64,000 nucleotides of DNA from Paenibacillus_D sp047238105 (lineage in GTDB: Bacteria; Bacillota; Bacilli; Paenibacillales; Paenibacillaceae), in the NCBI RefSeq assembly GCF_047238105.1, contig NZ_JBDFMD010000001.1:1674001-1738000 (forward strand). The letters are read 5' to 3'. Under the pieces are notes generated by a model. It was not told the DNA's origin. It searched no databases and saw only the letters and a program-made list of their open reading frames with translations. Both the position numbers and the translations under genes were made by a program. Positions 46,009-55,510 of the stretch are shown here, one piece after another. Position 1 is the stretch's first letter, and every line of letters starts with the position of its first letter.

Positions 46009-47181
46009 TTATTTGGTCATCGCGGCCATCACGGATTGGGAGATCTTGAGCATCTCGGAGTCTGGCAGATCGGCGCTGGAGAGACGGTATTCCATCCCGT
46101 TATACGTCCAGGTCAAGGTGCGCGGCTCCTCGCCGGTCAGGAGACCGATCGTATGGCCGAGATCGAACTTCTTGCCCGGCACCAGGGCGACGGCTCTGTC
46201 CTTCTGCTGCGCCTGGATCAGGGTATAGTCATAGGTGCCGGTAAAGCGCATCATGTTGCCCCGGCTCTCACCCAGCTGGATGTCCCTCATATCGAGCAGG
46301 GCCACGCCTTCCGGCAGATATCCCGGCTCCATGACGACGAATGGTTCGGCTGCAGCTGCACCTGTCGTGGCATCCGTTTCTTCCTCAGGCTGCGCAGCCT
46401 CCCCGTTGTTCGCGCCGCTGTCTGCATCCTCGCCTTCCTTCTCGGGATTGCCCGCTTCGCCGCCCTCATCCTCGGAGGTCTGCTGGTCGTGCGTATGACC
46501 AGGCTGTCCGTGGCCCGGATCGGCTTCAGTCGGTTTCTCCCCGCTCGCTGCCGGTCCCATGTTCTTTTTCATGTCGAAGGCATCGCTGTCGAACTTCTTG
46601 TCGAACTCGAAGCTGGTGAATTTCACTTCGACCATCACGGTGTTGTTGGCATCGCTCACCTGCACTTGCTGCGGCTTGTAGTCGTCTTTGCTCAACCAGA
46701 TCTTCTGACGGGCCAGGGAGCCGTTCTGATAGTTGGCCATGACGTCGAAGACATAGTTGTTCTCATCTGCGGCGAATTGGCGCGAATTGTCGAGCAGGAT
46801 GCTCTGCACCAGGGTCTGATACAGATAGACTTGCCCCTGATTGTCCGGCCAGTCGCTCTGGAAGCGGAAGCTCTTGTTCAGATGCGGCGTCAGGACGAAT
46901 ACGCCGTCATCGTTGCGGAGTACGATCTGCGTGATATCCTTCTCCGGATTGGTCAGGGCGATCCGGTAATACTTGGGCTTCTGGTAGGAGACATCCACTT
47001 GATACGTCAAGGGCTCCTGCCCGGTATGCAGGGTCATGGTGCCGCTCCCTTGGTAGCTTTCCAATGAGTTAACCACTTTGTCCAAATCCTTGACTACCGA
47101 TCCAGCATCTTTCGTTCCGCAACCGGCTAGCAGCACCGAGAAGCTCACGATGATGGCTGCGATCCATGTGATGCGACGCAT
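46009..47181 (-). CDS. YdcC-like LolA-fold lipoprotein
   Basis: About 390 residues. A lipoprotein signal ends at the lipobox LLAGC, then a LolA-like N-terminal domain (about 30-215, with SYQKPKYYRIALTNPEK and YQNGSLARQKIWLSKDDYKPQQV). A Glu/Asp/Gly-rich linker with HGQPGHTHD follows (about 215-290), and a C-terminal DUF4367-like domain starts near AAEPFVVMEPGYLPEG. Such proteins resemble B. subtilis YdcC, linked to sporulation; its function is not settled. ATG 47181 follows AGAGGGG. Confidence 0.75.
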   Translation of the reverse strand: MRRITWIAAIIVSFSVLLAGCGTKDAGSVVKDLDKVVNSLESYQGSGTMTLHTGQEPLTYQVDVSYQKPKYYRIALTNPEKDITQIVLRNDDGVFVLTPHLNKSFRFQSDWPDNQGQVYLYQTLVQSILLDNSRQFAADENNYVFDVMANYQNGSLARQKIWLSKDDYKPQQVQVSDANNTVMVEVKFTSFEFDKKFDSDAFDMKKNMGPAASGEKPTEADPGHGQPGHTHDQQTSEDEGGEAGNPEKEGEDADSGANNGEAAQPEEETDATTGAAAAEPFVVMEPGYLPEGVALLDMRDIQLGESRGNMMRFTGTYDYTLIQAQQKDRAVALVPGKKFDLGHTIGLLTGEEPRTLTWTYNGMEYRLSSADLPDSEMLKISQSVMAAMTK

Positions 47182-47400
47182 GAAGATCATCCCCTCTGCA
47201 CAATGTTTTAACAGGCTGATAACATGTCTATGAGGGGACTTGACCAATTATGCGGACGGGTTTGACAAGCATCCACCGGAAATATCCAAGCTATGCCGAA
47301 TGTGACGGATTCCATCACAAAAAACCGACTCCAGCTGCAACTTTTTCCCAGCACCTCCGTCAGTACCATATAATCTGAAACTTTGGGAGGGACGCCCCTT

Positions 47401-48015
47401 ATGAAACGGTTGCTGGCCGGGATCCTTCTTCTCGCCGTCATGAGCATGATGATGCCTGCCAACGTGCAGGCCTTAAACTTTGCGGTGTATCCGTTCGAGG
47501 AAGTGGTGGAGCTGTCTGACGAGGTTCTCATCGGCACTATAGAGAGTAAGGAAGGGGATATCGAGAGCTGGTATCTAAAGTACCAGGTAACGGTCACAGC
47601 GGCGATCAAAGGGGAGGCTGCTGCCGGAGAGACGATTCCTGTCCAAGTGTTAAACTGGGCGGATGAAGGGGTCCTGCATGAGGGGAAAACCTACCTCTTG
47701 ATCCTGAACGCAACCCCTGACGAGGACGGCTACAATGTAACAGGCGTTCACCAGGGCTTCATCCAACTGAAGGACAATGGAGAGATTGAATCCCGATTTT
47801 TCAGCCAGGCAGAGATCGAGGCCTATCTAGCCGCGCACGGGATCGAGCCTGAGGCCTGGACAGAGAAGCCCAGCGTACAAGAAGAAGCCGCGGGCGAAAC
47901 AGTCAACGCCCCCGTCGAGTCTCCGCAAGACGGCGCAAATATTTGGCTCTGGGCAGCTGTCCTGGCACTTGCACTGGCGGCTGTCGGGCTGTTCATGCGT
48001 TACCGGAGAAAATAG
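47401..48015 (+). CDS. Small exported protein with C-terminal membrane anchor
   Basis: 204 residues: a signal peptide (RLLAGILLLAVMSMMMPANVQA), a compact domain (TVTAAIKGEAAAGETIPVQVLNWADEGVLHEGKTYLLILN, possibly OB- or lipocalin-like), an acidic linker and a C-terminal TM (IWLWAAVLALALAAVGLFM) with RYRRK. There is no LPXTG motif. Function unknown. GGAGGG precedes the ATG at 47401. It is divergent from the YdcC-like gene. Confidence 0.6.
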   Translation: MKRLLAGILLLAVMSMMMPANVQALNFAVYPFEEVVELSDEVLIGTIESKEGDIESWYLKYQVTVTAAIKGEAAAGETIPVQVLNWADEGVLHEGKTYLLILNATPDEDGYNVTGVHQGFIQLKDNGEIESRFFSQAEIEAYLAAHGIEPEAWTEKPSVQEEAAGETVNAPVESPQDGANIWLWAAVLALALAAVGLFMRYRRK

Positions 48016-48052
48016 CCAGGTCATTATGAGTCGGTTAGTACCGATGTGTGAT

Positions 48053-48096
48053 ACACAAAGGAGGGGCCCAAAAATTGGGGAGCCCCTCCTTTGTGT
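48053..48096. terminator. Bidirectional terminator
   Basis: ACACAAAGGAGGGGC and GCCCCTCCTTTGTGT form a 15-bp stem between two convergent genes. Confidence 0.8.
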
Positions 48097-49385
48097 TATT
48101 CAAAATCTCGCTCACCCGGACTCAAGGTGCTCTGTTTGTTGATCCGGGCTCCTGCCGGCTTCTCCACCCGGCCAGCGAGGAGCGGATCTCCCGTGAGCTT
48201 CATCCACCTCATCAGCCGGTCCTGCAACGATTGCTGAATCTCCGCATAATCGCCTCGTCCGATCAGGTTCACCCGTTCCACCGGATCCAGATACAGATCG
48301 AACAGCATCTCCTGCCCGCGCGTCTCCTCCAGCAGCCCATGCTCCATCATGAAGGTCTTGCTTAACCCGTCGTCGATGTTGGCAGCGAGGTGCTTCCCAT
48401 GATCCTCAAAAAGTCTGATATATTTGTAGCGCGGCGTTCGGATACAGCGCATCGGTTCGTAGGCGGCATGATAGGTTACCTCGGCATAGATCTCCTCCCT
48501 GACCTGTTCTGCCGCGCCTGTCAGCACCGGGAGCAGCGAGACGCCCTGAAGCCAGGCCGGCTTATCCAGCCCGATCATCTCGCACAAGGTAGGGTACACA
48601 TCCAGGTGGGACACCAGGGCATCTGCAGCTCCCTGCCGGGAGAACGACGGATGCTTCATGATGAGCGATACGCCGATTCCGGTGTCATACAGCTGGCTCT
48701 TCATGTGCGGGAAGGCGATGCCGTGATCGGTCGTATACAGGATCAGGGTATCGGCTGTCCGCCCCGACTCCGCCAACGCATCCAGGACGATCCCAATGCT
48801 GTCATCCATCACTCTCGCCGAGGTCATATAGCGGGCCATATCCTCGCGGTTGTCCGGATGATCGTACATCATTGCGGGCGGCATGACATAATCCGCTCGC
48901 AAGTCCGGGTCCGCTTCCGGAAAAGCTCGGTGCGTATTGAACATCCCGAACGACAAAAAGAAGGGTTCTGCGGATTGGTAGGTCTTTATAAAGTCGGCTG
49001 CAAGTGCTGCATTGCGTCGATCATCCGTGCCGGATGGCACGGGCAAGATATCCGTATAGCCAAGCTCGGTCGCATCTACTGCCTCATGTTGAATGCCACA
49101 CAACACCGTTGCATACCCGTTCTCGCGCAGGTATGATGCCAGATGCCGCTCGGGGCTCACCAGCGCAAATCCGCGATGCGTCAAGCCCAGCATCCCGCAG
49201 GAATGCGGCGACATGCCTGTTAAGAGAGCGGCCCGGCTGGGCGAACAGGTCGGAGCCGCACAGTACGCGTGGCGGAACAAGACCCCCTCCTCTGCAAGCT
49301 TCATAAGTCGAGGGGTCGGTACCTGGTGACCATAGGGCTGGATATAGCGACCCGTATCGTGAGAATGCAAATACACAATATTCAT
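48096..49385 (-). CDS. Type I sulfatase, N-sulfoglucosamine sulfohydrolase-like
   Basis: 429 residues, cytoplasmic by lack of a signal peptide. The formylglycine site is CSPSRAALLTG near residue 47, a CxPSR motif that must be matured. MNIVYLHSHDTGRYIQPYG carries metal-binding residues, as does LILYTTDHGIAFPHMKSQLYD. Similar enzymes remove sulfate from N-sulfoglucosamine or uronic sugars. It is the last gene of the sugar-importer operon. Expected maturase genes are not in the window. Confidence 0.85.
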   Translation of the reverse strand: MNIVYLHSHDTGRYIQPYGHQVPTPRLMKLAEEGVLFRHAYCAAPTCSPSRAALLTGMSPHSCGMLGLTHRGFALVSPERHLASYLRENGYATVLCGIQHEAVDATELGYTDILPVPSGTDDRRNAALAADFIKTYQSAEPFFLSFGMFNTHRAFPEADPDLRADYVMPPAMMYDHPDNREDMARYMTSARVMDDSIGIVLDALAESGRTADTLILYTTDHGIAFPHMKSQLYDTGIGVSLIMKHPSFSRQGAADALVSHLDVYPTLCEMIGLDKPAWLQGVSLLPVLTGAAEQVREEIYAEVTYHAAYEPMRCIRTPRYKYIRLFEDHGKHLAANIDDGLSKTFMMEHGLLEETRGQEMLFDLYLDPVERVNLIGRGDYAEIQQSLQDRLMRWMKLTGDPLLAGRVEKPAGARINKQSTLSPGERDFE

Positions 49386-49399
49386 CTTGTTATCATCCT

Positions 49400-50914
49400 C
49401 TAAGACTGACTTTGTTCATATGCTGCAGTAAACTCCTCCATGATGTTTTGTCCGCCGTTCTTCTTCCAATTTTCGATCGCTTTTGCCCATCCCGCTTCAT
49501 CGATATCTCCCAGGATAAACTTGATTCGGGCATCTTCGATGATCTTGTTAAGCTGGGCTCTCTTTTCGTTGTTTGTAGGAGAATCCAGCGTCAGCGCAGG
49601 ATTAAGCACGGCTGCTTTTTCATTTTCTGCGTTCATCTCCACCGCCTGTTGATGAAGCGGATGAAGAATGCCGGGCGTTGCATTTTTCACGATGTCCCCG
49701 ACAGCAATTTGCATATAGGGCTCCATAAGCTTCGAGTAGGCATCGCCTTCGACATACTTGGCTTTTCCGTCTTCGATGGTGTATGTCCTGTCCTGGATGC
49801 CCCAGTTGAACAGATCGGCCATTTCCTTATCCATTAATTGATCAAAGAAAGACAGCACCCGCTTTAATTCGTCTTCCGTCTTGACCGCAGATTTCGAGAT
49901 CAGGAAAAACCCATTGCTTCCTCTCTCTGAATAGATCATCGTGCCCCGCGGTCCTTCGAGCAGCGAGACCATCCCGATCTCGGCATTGGGATCCACCTTC
50001 TGCGCATCCTGCTGCCGCACTAAACCGTTGGCGGTAATCTGCCGCATCGCTCCCGCTTTCCCAGAGTTCCAGATATTGAACCAGAGGTCGCGCGAGGTGA
50101 TCGGAAAGTCTTTATTGATGAGTTCCTCGTTATACAGCTTGCGGTAGAACTGCAGCGCTTCCAGATAAGCGTCCGTGGAAAAGGAAGGGATGAATTGTCC
50201 ATCTTCAATTCCCCACTGGTTGGGCGCGCCATGATAGGCGGCAATCAAGTCCATGTTGAACAACCCGTCGTTCTCAATCAGCCCGTACGTATCGTCCTGG
50301 CCATTGCCGTCGGGATCCTGGGTTGCGAAGGCATGCACCATGTTATACAAATCATCCAACGTTTTGGGCTCCGGGAGTCCTAACTTCTCCAGCCAGTCTT
50401 TGCGGTAAACGATGGTATTGCGTGCCAGATCCCGAACGGATGGAATCCCGTATATTTTGCCGTCGACTTTCAGATTATCATAGACCAGCGGGTTAATCGC
50501 AGACAGATTCGGGTAGTCATCCAGGTAAGGACCGATCTCCCAGAAAAGTCCGTTTTTGATAGCGTTGACCTCTGGTATCTCATAAAAGGCTTTGACCGCC
50601 GTTGGCAAATTGTCGGAAGCGACCATAACATTGAACTTCTCTGACCGCGTAGAGGATGGGACCGCTTGCAGATCCAGCTTCGTGTTCGTATACTCCTCGA
50701 TGATTGTCGCTACCTCGGAGCCGTTCTTGGGGGGCTCGATATCATAGTTGAACATCATGCTGATCTCGTAAGGCTGCTCTGTCTCCGTCGGGTTCCCGCC
50801 TGCTTGCCCTTGCTTGGAACCCGCCTCCTGCGGCGTCTCGTCGGAGCTGCATCCCACCAGCCCCAGTAATGTCAGACCTGCGATTGTCCCGGTAAACCAA
50901 CTTTTGCTACTCAT
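49400..50914 (-). CDS. Sugar-binding lipoprotein (LplA/YtcQ-like)
   Basis: 504 residues. Lipobox in LLGLVGCSS. The extracellular body has typical SBP family 1 features such as EIPEVNAIKNGLFWEI, PLVYDNLKVDGKIYGIPSV, YRKDWLEKLGLPEPKTLDDLYNM and the calcium-binding DPDGNGQDDTYG. It captures an oligosaccharide, probably from a sulfated uronic polymer given the nearby enzymes. An ATG at 50914 fits GGGAGG better than the upstream ATG. It follows two permeases in the operon. Confidence 0.88.
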   Translation of the reverse strand: MSSKSWFTGTIAGLTLLGLVGCSSDETPQEAGSKQGQAGGNPTETEQPYEISMMFNYDIEPPKNGSEVATIIEEYTNTKLDLQAVPSSTRSEKFNVMVASDNLPTAVKAFYEIPEVNAIKNGLFWEIGPYLDDYPNLSAINPLVYDNLKVDGKIYGIPSVRDLARNTIVYRKDWLEKLGLPEPKTLDDLYNMVHAFATQDPDGNGQDDTYGLIENDGLFNMDLIAAYHGAPNQWGIEDGQFIPSFSTDAYLEALQFYRKLYNEELINKDFPITSRDLWFNIWNSGKAGAMRQITANGLVRQQDAQKVDPNAEIGMVSLLEGPRGTMIYSERGSNGFFLISKSAVKTEDELKRVLSFFDQLMDKEMADLFNWGIQDRTYTIEDGKAKYVEGDAYSKLMEPYMQIAVGDIVKNATPGILHPLHQQAVEMNAENEKAAVLNPALTLDSPTNNEKRAQLNKIIEDARIKFILGDIDEAGWAKAIENWKKNGGQNIMEEFTAAYEQSQS

Positions 50915-50936
50915 GTACATAACCTCCCTCTTCAGA

Positions 50937-51812
50937 TTAACCTTTCACGGAGCCTAAGAGAACGCCTTTGGCAAAATGCTTTTGCAGAAATGGATACACA
51001 AGCATGATAGGAACGGTGGCAAATACGATGACGGCCATTTTAATGGACTGCGGAGGCAGGACCGTTTCGTCTGCCAAGGAGGAGCTGTCCCCTACCGAGC
51101 TCTGAGACAGGATGACGATCTGCCGCAGCAGCACCTGGATCGGCCATTTCGAATGATCGTTGATATACATAATGGCATGAAAGTACATATTCCAGTGATT
51201 GACGGCGTAAAACAGGGCAAATGTCGCCATCGCCGGCAACGATAACGGCAATACGATGCGAAGCAGGATGACCATATCGTTGGCGCCGTCAATCTTGGCG
51301 GACTCCTCCAGCCCGTCTGGAATTTGCTGAAAGAAGTTTTTGAGAATGATCAAATAAAATGCACTGATCGAGGTGGGAATAATGACCGACCACAGGCTGT
51401 CCAGCAGTCCTGTCCACTTCACGACAAGAAAGGTCGGAATCAAGCCGCCGCTAAACAAAATGGTGAAGATGACAAGCATGAGCAGCCCTCTTCGGCCTAA
51501 CAGATACGTCTTGGCCAATGGATACGCCATCAGACTGGTCATGGCCAAGTTGACAATCGTTCCTCCCACCGTAATCAGGATGGAATTATACAGGCTTCTC
51601 AGTAATGTATCCGTGGAGAAGATATACCGGTAAGCCTCCAGGGACCAGCCTTTGGGAAACAGGATCAGGCCGCCTTGGGCAATCGTCTTTTCATCCGAAA
51701 AGGACAATGCGATGATATAGATAAACGGAAATATCATAAGCATGGCGATACAGCCTAATATGACGCTATTCATGACATCAAACCCCTTCTCTCCGAAGGA
51801 ACGCCTTGCCAT
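50937..51812 (-). CDS. Sugar ABC permease (LplC-like)
   Basis: About 291 residues with six TM helices. The EAA loop reads LEESAKIDGANDMVILLRIVLPLSLP. Second permease of the importer. ATG 51812 follows GAGGGGG; the upstream gene ends one base before it. No ATPase is encoded here, so a shared MsmX-like ATPase is expected elsewhere. Confidence 0.88.
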   Translation of the reverse strand: MARRSFGEKGFDVMNSVILGCIAMLMIFPFIYIIALSFSDEKTIAQGGLILFPKGWSLEAYRYIFSTDTLLRSLYNSILITVGGTIVNLAMTSLMAYPLAKTYLLGRRGLLMLVIFTILFSGGLIPTFLVVKWTGLLDSLWSVIIPTSISAFYLIILKNFFQQIPDGLEESAKIDGANDMVILLRIVLPLSLPAMATFALFYAVNHWNMYFHAIMYINDHSKWPIQVLLRQIVILSQSSVGDSSSLADETVLPPQSIKMAVIVFATVPIMLVYPFLQKHFAKGVLLGSVKG

Positions 51813-51813
51813 G

Positions 51814-52737
51814 TTAGAACACCCCCTCTTCACCTGACTTTTTGGCCAGATAGTTGGCCGCCACAACAAGGATCAAGCCGACCAGAGATTTGAACAACCC
51901 TACCGCGGCACTATAACTGAAATTACCTTGCAGCAGCCCTACCGTATAGACATAGGTGTCGAATACTTCCCCGACCTCACGATTCACCGCATTCAGAAGC
52001 AGCAGGATATGTTCAACCCCCTGATCCAAAATGTCGCCCAATCTCAGAATAAACAGGATGACGATGGTGCTGCGGAGCGCAGGCAATGTAATATGCCAAA
52101 GCTGTCTCCAGCGGTTGGCCCCGTCGATTTTGGCAGCTTCGTAGAGCTGGGTATCCACTCCGGCAAGAGCCGCAAGGAAAATGATCGTACCCCAGCCGGC
52201 TTCTTTCCAGATGACCTGAGACACTTGCAGCGTTCTAAACCAATCGCTGCTCATCAAGAAATTTACTTTTTCTTGCCCGAGCACCCCCAGCAGTTCGTTG
52301 ACAAACCCGCCCTCCGGCGTCAGGAACAAATAACTGATCCCTGCGATGACGACCCAGGAGACAAAGTGCGGAATGTAGATCACCGTCTGGACGAATCGCT
52401 TGAACACCTGCTGCCTCAGCTCGTTTAGCATGAGCGCCAGCACGATCGGAATCGGAAAAAAGAAGATCAGCTGATAGGCGGACAACAGAAGCGTATTGCG
52501 AAATAACATCCAGAAGGTAGGTTCGGAAAACAAGCGTTCGAAATGCTTAAGCCCTACCCACTCACTCTGGAACAATCCCAGACCGGGAGAATAGTTCTGA
52601 AAGGCAATCACTACCCCCCACATCGGCAGATACTTGTAAACCAGAAAATACAAAATGCCTGGCAACAGCATAAAATACAACCAACGGTCTCGTCGCAATT
52701 GCCGTTGCCACCGACGAGCCGCAGACACATGCTGCAT
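51814..52737 (-). CDS. Sugar ABC permease (LplB-like)
   Basis: 307 residues with six TM helices and an EAA loop LYEAAKIDGANRWRQLWHITLP. N-terminal basic segment RRWQRQLRRDRWLYFMLLPG is typical of LplB. First gene of the lplBC-type importer operon. Confidence 0.88.
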   Translation of the reverse strand: MQHVSAARRWQRQLRRDRWLYFMLLPGILYFLVYKYLPMWGVVIAFQNYSPGLGLFQSEWVGLKHFERLFSEPTFWMLFRNTLLLSAYQLIFFFPIPIVLALMLNELRQQVFKRFVQTVIYIPHFVSWVVIAGISYLFLTPEGGFVNELLGVLGQEKVNFLMSSDWFRTLQVSQVIWKEAGWGTIIFLAALAGVDTQLYEAAKIDGANRWRQLWHITLPALRSTIVILFILRLGDILDQGVEHILLLLNAVNREVGEVFDTYVYTVGLLQGNFSYSAAVGLFKSLVGLILVVAANYLAKKSGEEGVF

Positions 52738-52942
52738 CTGGTTTCCCTCCTTCCCGTTAGTACACTCACCTTAAGCCGGCTAGGTGCGGGAAGTCTATAT
52801 GCACTGCACTCTCACATGTCATGACGTTTCCTGCATAGGCCAGACGCATGAAAACCGCCTGATACGGCTGCATGATGCACCAGGTTGCCTGGCTTCAGGT
52901 CACATGCTGCATTCAGCGCATAGCCATTTTAGTTTACAAGCA

Positions 52943-52994
52943 AAGGAGCTGTCCCAAAAATTCATCTCAAAGATGATTTTTGAGACAGCCCCTT
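52943..52994. terminator. Long terminator/palindrome after the AraC-type gene
   Basis: AAGGAGCTGTCCCAAAAATT pairs with AATTTTTGAGACAGCCCCTT with few mismatches around an ATCTCAAAGAT loop. It ends the AraC-type gene. The rest of the gap 52738-53030 contains the importer promoter region, not resolved. Confidence 0.65.
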
Positions 52995-53030
52995 CCTCGT
53001 TAAACAAGAAGCCTCCGATATCCCGGATCG

Positions 53031-55268
53031 CTACTGCTTCATCTCACGGTAGCTGGAGGGGGTCATACCCTCCATTTTGCGGAAGTAACGTATAAAGGCC
53101 GCTGTACTCTGATAATGCAGTTTTTCGGCGACTTGTTGTATCTGCATGTCGCTTCCGGTCAATAGCTGCTTGGCCATTTCCAATTTGGTAGCTGCCATAT
53201 ATTCGCTGAAGCTCATCCCCACTTCCCGTTTGAACACTCGGCTCAAGTAATTCGCATTAAAATTCATCCGATCCGCAATCGCTTCCAACGTCAGATTCTC
53301 CTCAAACCGGGTATGTACCATAGCCTTGATATTTTTGGCCATCTGGCTTTGATGGGTTTGCTCGCGAGCAAGCAACAGTTGAAACAAGGGTTCTAATCCT
53401 ATATCCGTAAACCAGTGTCCCAGCTCCTCAAAGCTTGCTGTGCGGAACAAGCTTTGGACATGCTCTACATCGAGCAGCATTTTCTTCAAGGTCTGCTCAT
53501 CTCTTTGAAGCAGGCCGAGCAGCTTAACGAACAGCTGATAGAATAATACCTGGGCTTCCATCTGAGTAAATTGCCGTTTCTCGATCTCTCCCAGGATGCG
53601 CGCTACGATCGCGTGCGCCGCTTCCCGGTCCCCGCTTTGGACCGCCTCCAGCAATTCTTGCTCCTGACGCGCAGGATAGGTCATCTCCAGCAGTCTGCCC
53701 GGGTCTGCTTCCTCCGAACGCATGACGCCGCGATAGCCGGTTCGCTGGCAGAAGTGCAAAGCAGTAGTTGAATCTGCAAAAGCGACTGAGGCTTGCTCCA
53801 GTTCGGTATGAAATCGGCTGACCCCCATTTGAATCTCCAAACCAAGAAACGTATGAATCTTTTCTTTTATTTCCTCACAGATACGTCTTAAGCGTTCCTC
53901 GCCCAGCTGCTTTCCTTCTGAAGCATCGACTACGATAGCAACACAGCTTTCATTCATAATGACCGGCTTAAAAGGTTGTGCCGCTGTCAGGATCTCCTCC
54001 ATCATATTTTTGACGGCGTATAGAATCAGCCCCAGATCCCCTTCTTCAAACCGGGACCGATCGAGAGAGTAGATGCGAAGCGTCAGGACACTGCAGCGCC
54101 GCCAGTCACAAGCAATATCAAACATCTCGATATGCCCATGGATTTCCTTGCTGCTTAATTGACCCAACAACAGTTTGATAACAAACAATTCATGCAAATA
54201 GGGAAACTGTTCCTGCAGTTGTTTTTGAAGCTCCAGCTTATTCCCGAGCAGCCCCTGGATCCCCCTACGAATATACTGAATCTCGTCCGCGGCTGGCGGC
54301 GATACCGCATCATGACTGGAACCGGCGACCATGTCCCGCAATATCCGGATCGGGGAATAGAACATTTTCGAGCCCTGCCAGGCCAGAGTCAACGTGATCA
54401 GAATAATCGTGACACACACCGCCAGCGTTACCCAGCCGATGGCTTCAGCTTCCTTAGTGATCTCTGACAAATGAACCAGGGACACATAATTCCAGCCGTT
54501 ATAACCCGAATGCTGTGTCGTAATCAGCATAGGCGCGCCGTCCAGCTCGATCCTGATTTCCTGTCGCTCGGCAGCCCGATGCTCCAGCGCCCGCTCAAGC
54601 TTCATTTGCTGCTCTTGCGAGCTCAAGGTTTCCGAATTGCGAAAGATCATATCCATATGTTCGTTGTAGATGACGGTGTCGCCGAAGCTCTCACTTCGAA
54701 CCAGCGCATCAAACAACCGGGAAGAAAACTTTAGGACAAATGCTGCCCTTGGCGGGGATTGGCCTGATAAAAAGGGCAGGGATTTGATTAGCTGGACTTC
54801 CCCTTCCCCTCCTCCCGTGTCCCACTGAGCAGGACTGGACAACATATCTGACCACTCCGTGAGCGCGTCGGTATCGTGCAGCCGTTCCAGTCCCTTGTAG
54901 CTGATCAGCCACTGCTTTTCAAGATTTACGAAATAGACGCTCTCAACAAAATCAAATACTTGAAATCCCCTGATGGCCTTGACCAAGTCGTTGACCGTCT
55001 CAAACTGATGCCGGTTCAGCTCCTGTCCCAAGACAGACACAGCCAATGTCGAATTGGCAAATTGAGTGGCCATGATGTGTGCCGTTTCCAACTTATGTTC
55101 AATGCTGTTCTTGGCCCGGTCCAAGATTTGCCGATTAGCTTCATCGACCTTATGCTGGATAACTGCCGCAGAGCGATGATAAGAGAACAAGCCCATGACC
55201 ATGACCGGCAAGGCTCCCAAAATCAAGCTGTATACAAATAATTTCCTCAAATAACTGTACTTCATCAT
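53031..55268 (-). CDS. Membrane-bound AraC-type regulator
   Basis: 745 residues. Two TM helices flank an extracellular cache-like sensor (about 30-285), then a HAMP-like linker and a long cytoplasmic region, ending in two AraC-type helix-turn-helices: LEAIADRMNFNANYLSRVFKREVGMSFSEYM and IQQVAEKLHYQSTAAFIRYFRKMEGMTPSSY. It lacks a response-regulator receiver domain. It likely senses a sugar and controls the importer genes transcribed downstream. Confidence 0.85.
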   Translation of the reverse strand: MMKYSYLRKLFVYSLILGALPVMVMGLFSYHRSAAVIQHKVDEANRQILDRAKNSIEHKLETAHIMATQFANSTLAVSVLGQELNRHQFETVNDLVKAIRGFQVFDFVESVYFVNLEKQWLISYKGLERLHDTDALTEWSDMLSSPAQWDTGGGEGEVQLIKSLPFLSGQSPPRAAFVLKFSSRLFDALVRSESFGDTVIYNEHMDMIFRNSETLSSQEQQMKLERALEHRAAERQEIRIELDGAPMLITTQHSGYNGWNYVSLVHLSEITKEAEAIGWVTLAVCVTIILITLTLAWQGSKMFYSPIRILRDMVAGSSHDAVSPPAADEIQYIRRGIQGLLGNKLELQKQLQEQFPYLHELFVIKLLLGQLSSKEIHGHIEMFDIACDWRRCSVLTLRIYSLDRSRFEEGDLGLILYAVKNMMEEILTAAQPFKPVIMNESCVAIVVDASEGKQLGEERLRRICEEIKEKIHTFLGLEIQMGVSRFHTELEQASVAFADSTTALHFCQRTGYRGVMRSEEADPGRLLEMTYPARQEQELLEAVQSGDREAAHAIVARILGEIEKRQFTQMEAQVLFYQLFVKLLGLLQRDEQTLKKMLLDVEHVQSLFRTASFEELGHWFTDIGLEPLFQLLLAREQTHQSQMAKNIKAMVHTRFEENLTLEAIADRMNFNANYLSRVFKREVGMSFSEYMAATKLEMAKQLLTGSDMQIQQVAEKLHYQSTAAFIRYFRKMEGMTPSSYREMKQ

Positions 55269-55510
55269 AAAATGCAGTCTCCCTATGCCGCGATAGTAGT
55301 ATTATTATAGGGATCCTGAATTTGGGATGCAATAAGCAGCAGATGACTTGAAAAGTAGTCATGTGCTGCATATGGCAAACGACTTCCCAGAATACAAAGA
55401 CAAGCGCCAAGCCCAACAAAACCCCAACTATATCCCAGCTCGGATTTGAGTTAAGATATAAACTAAAACCCTTTTCACTTTTCCGATTCTTATCCCACAG
55501 GAGTGATTCG

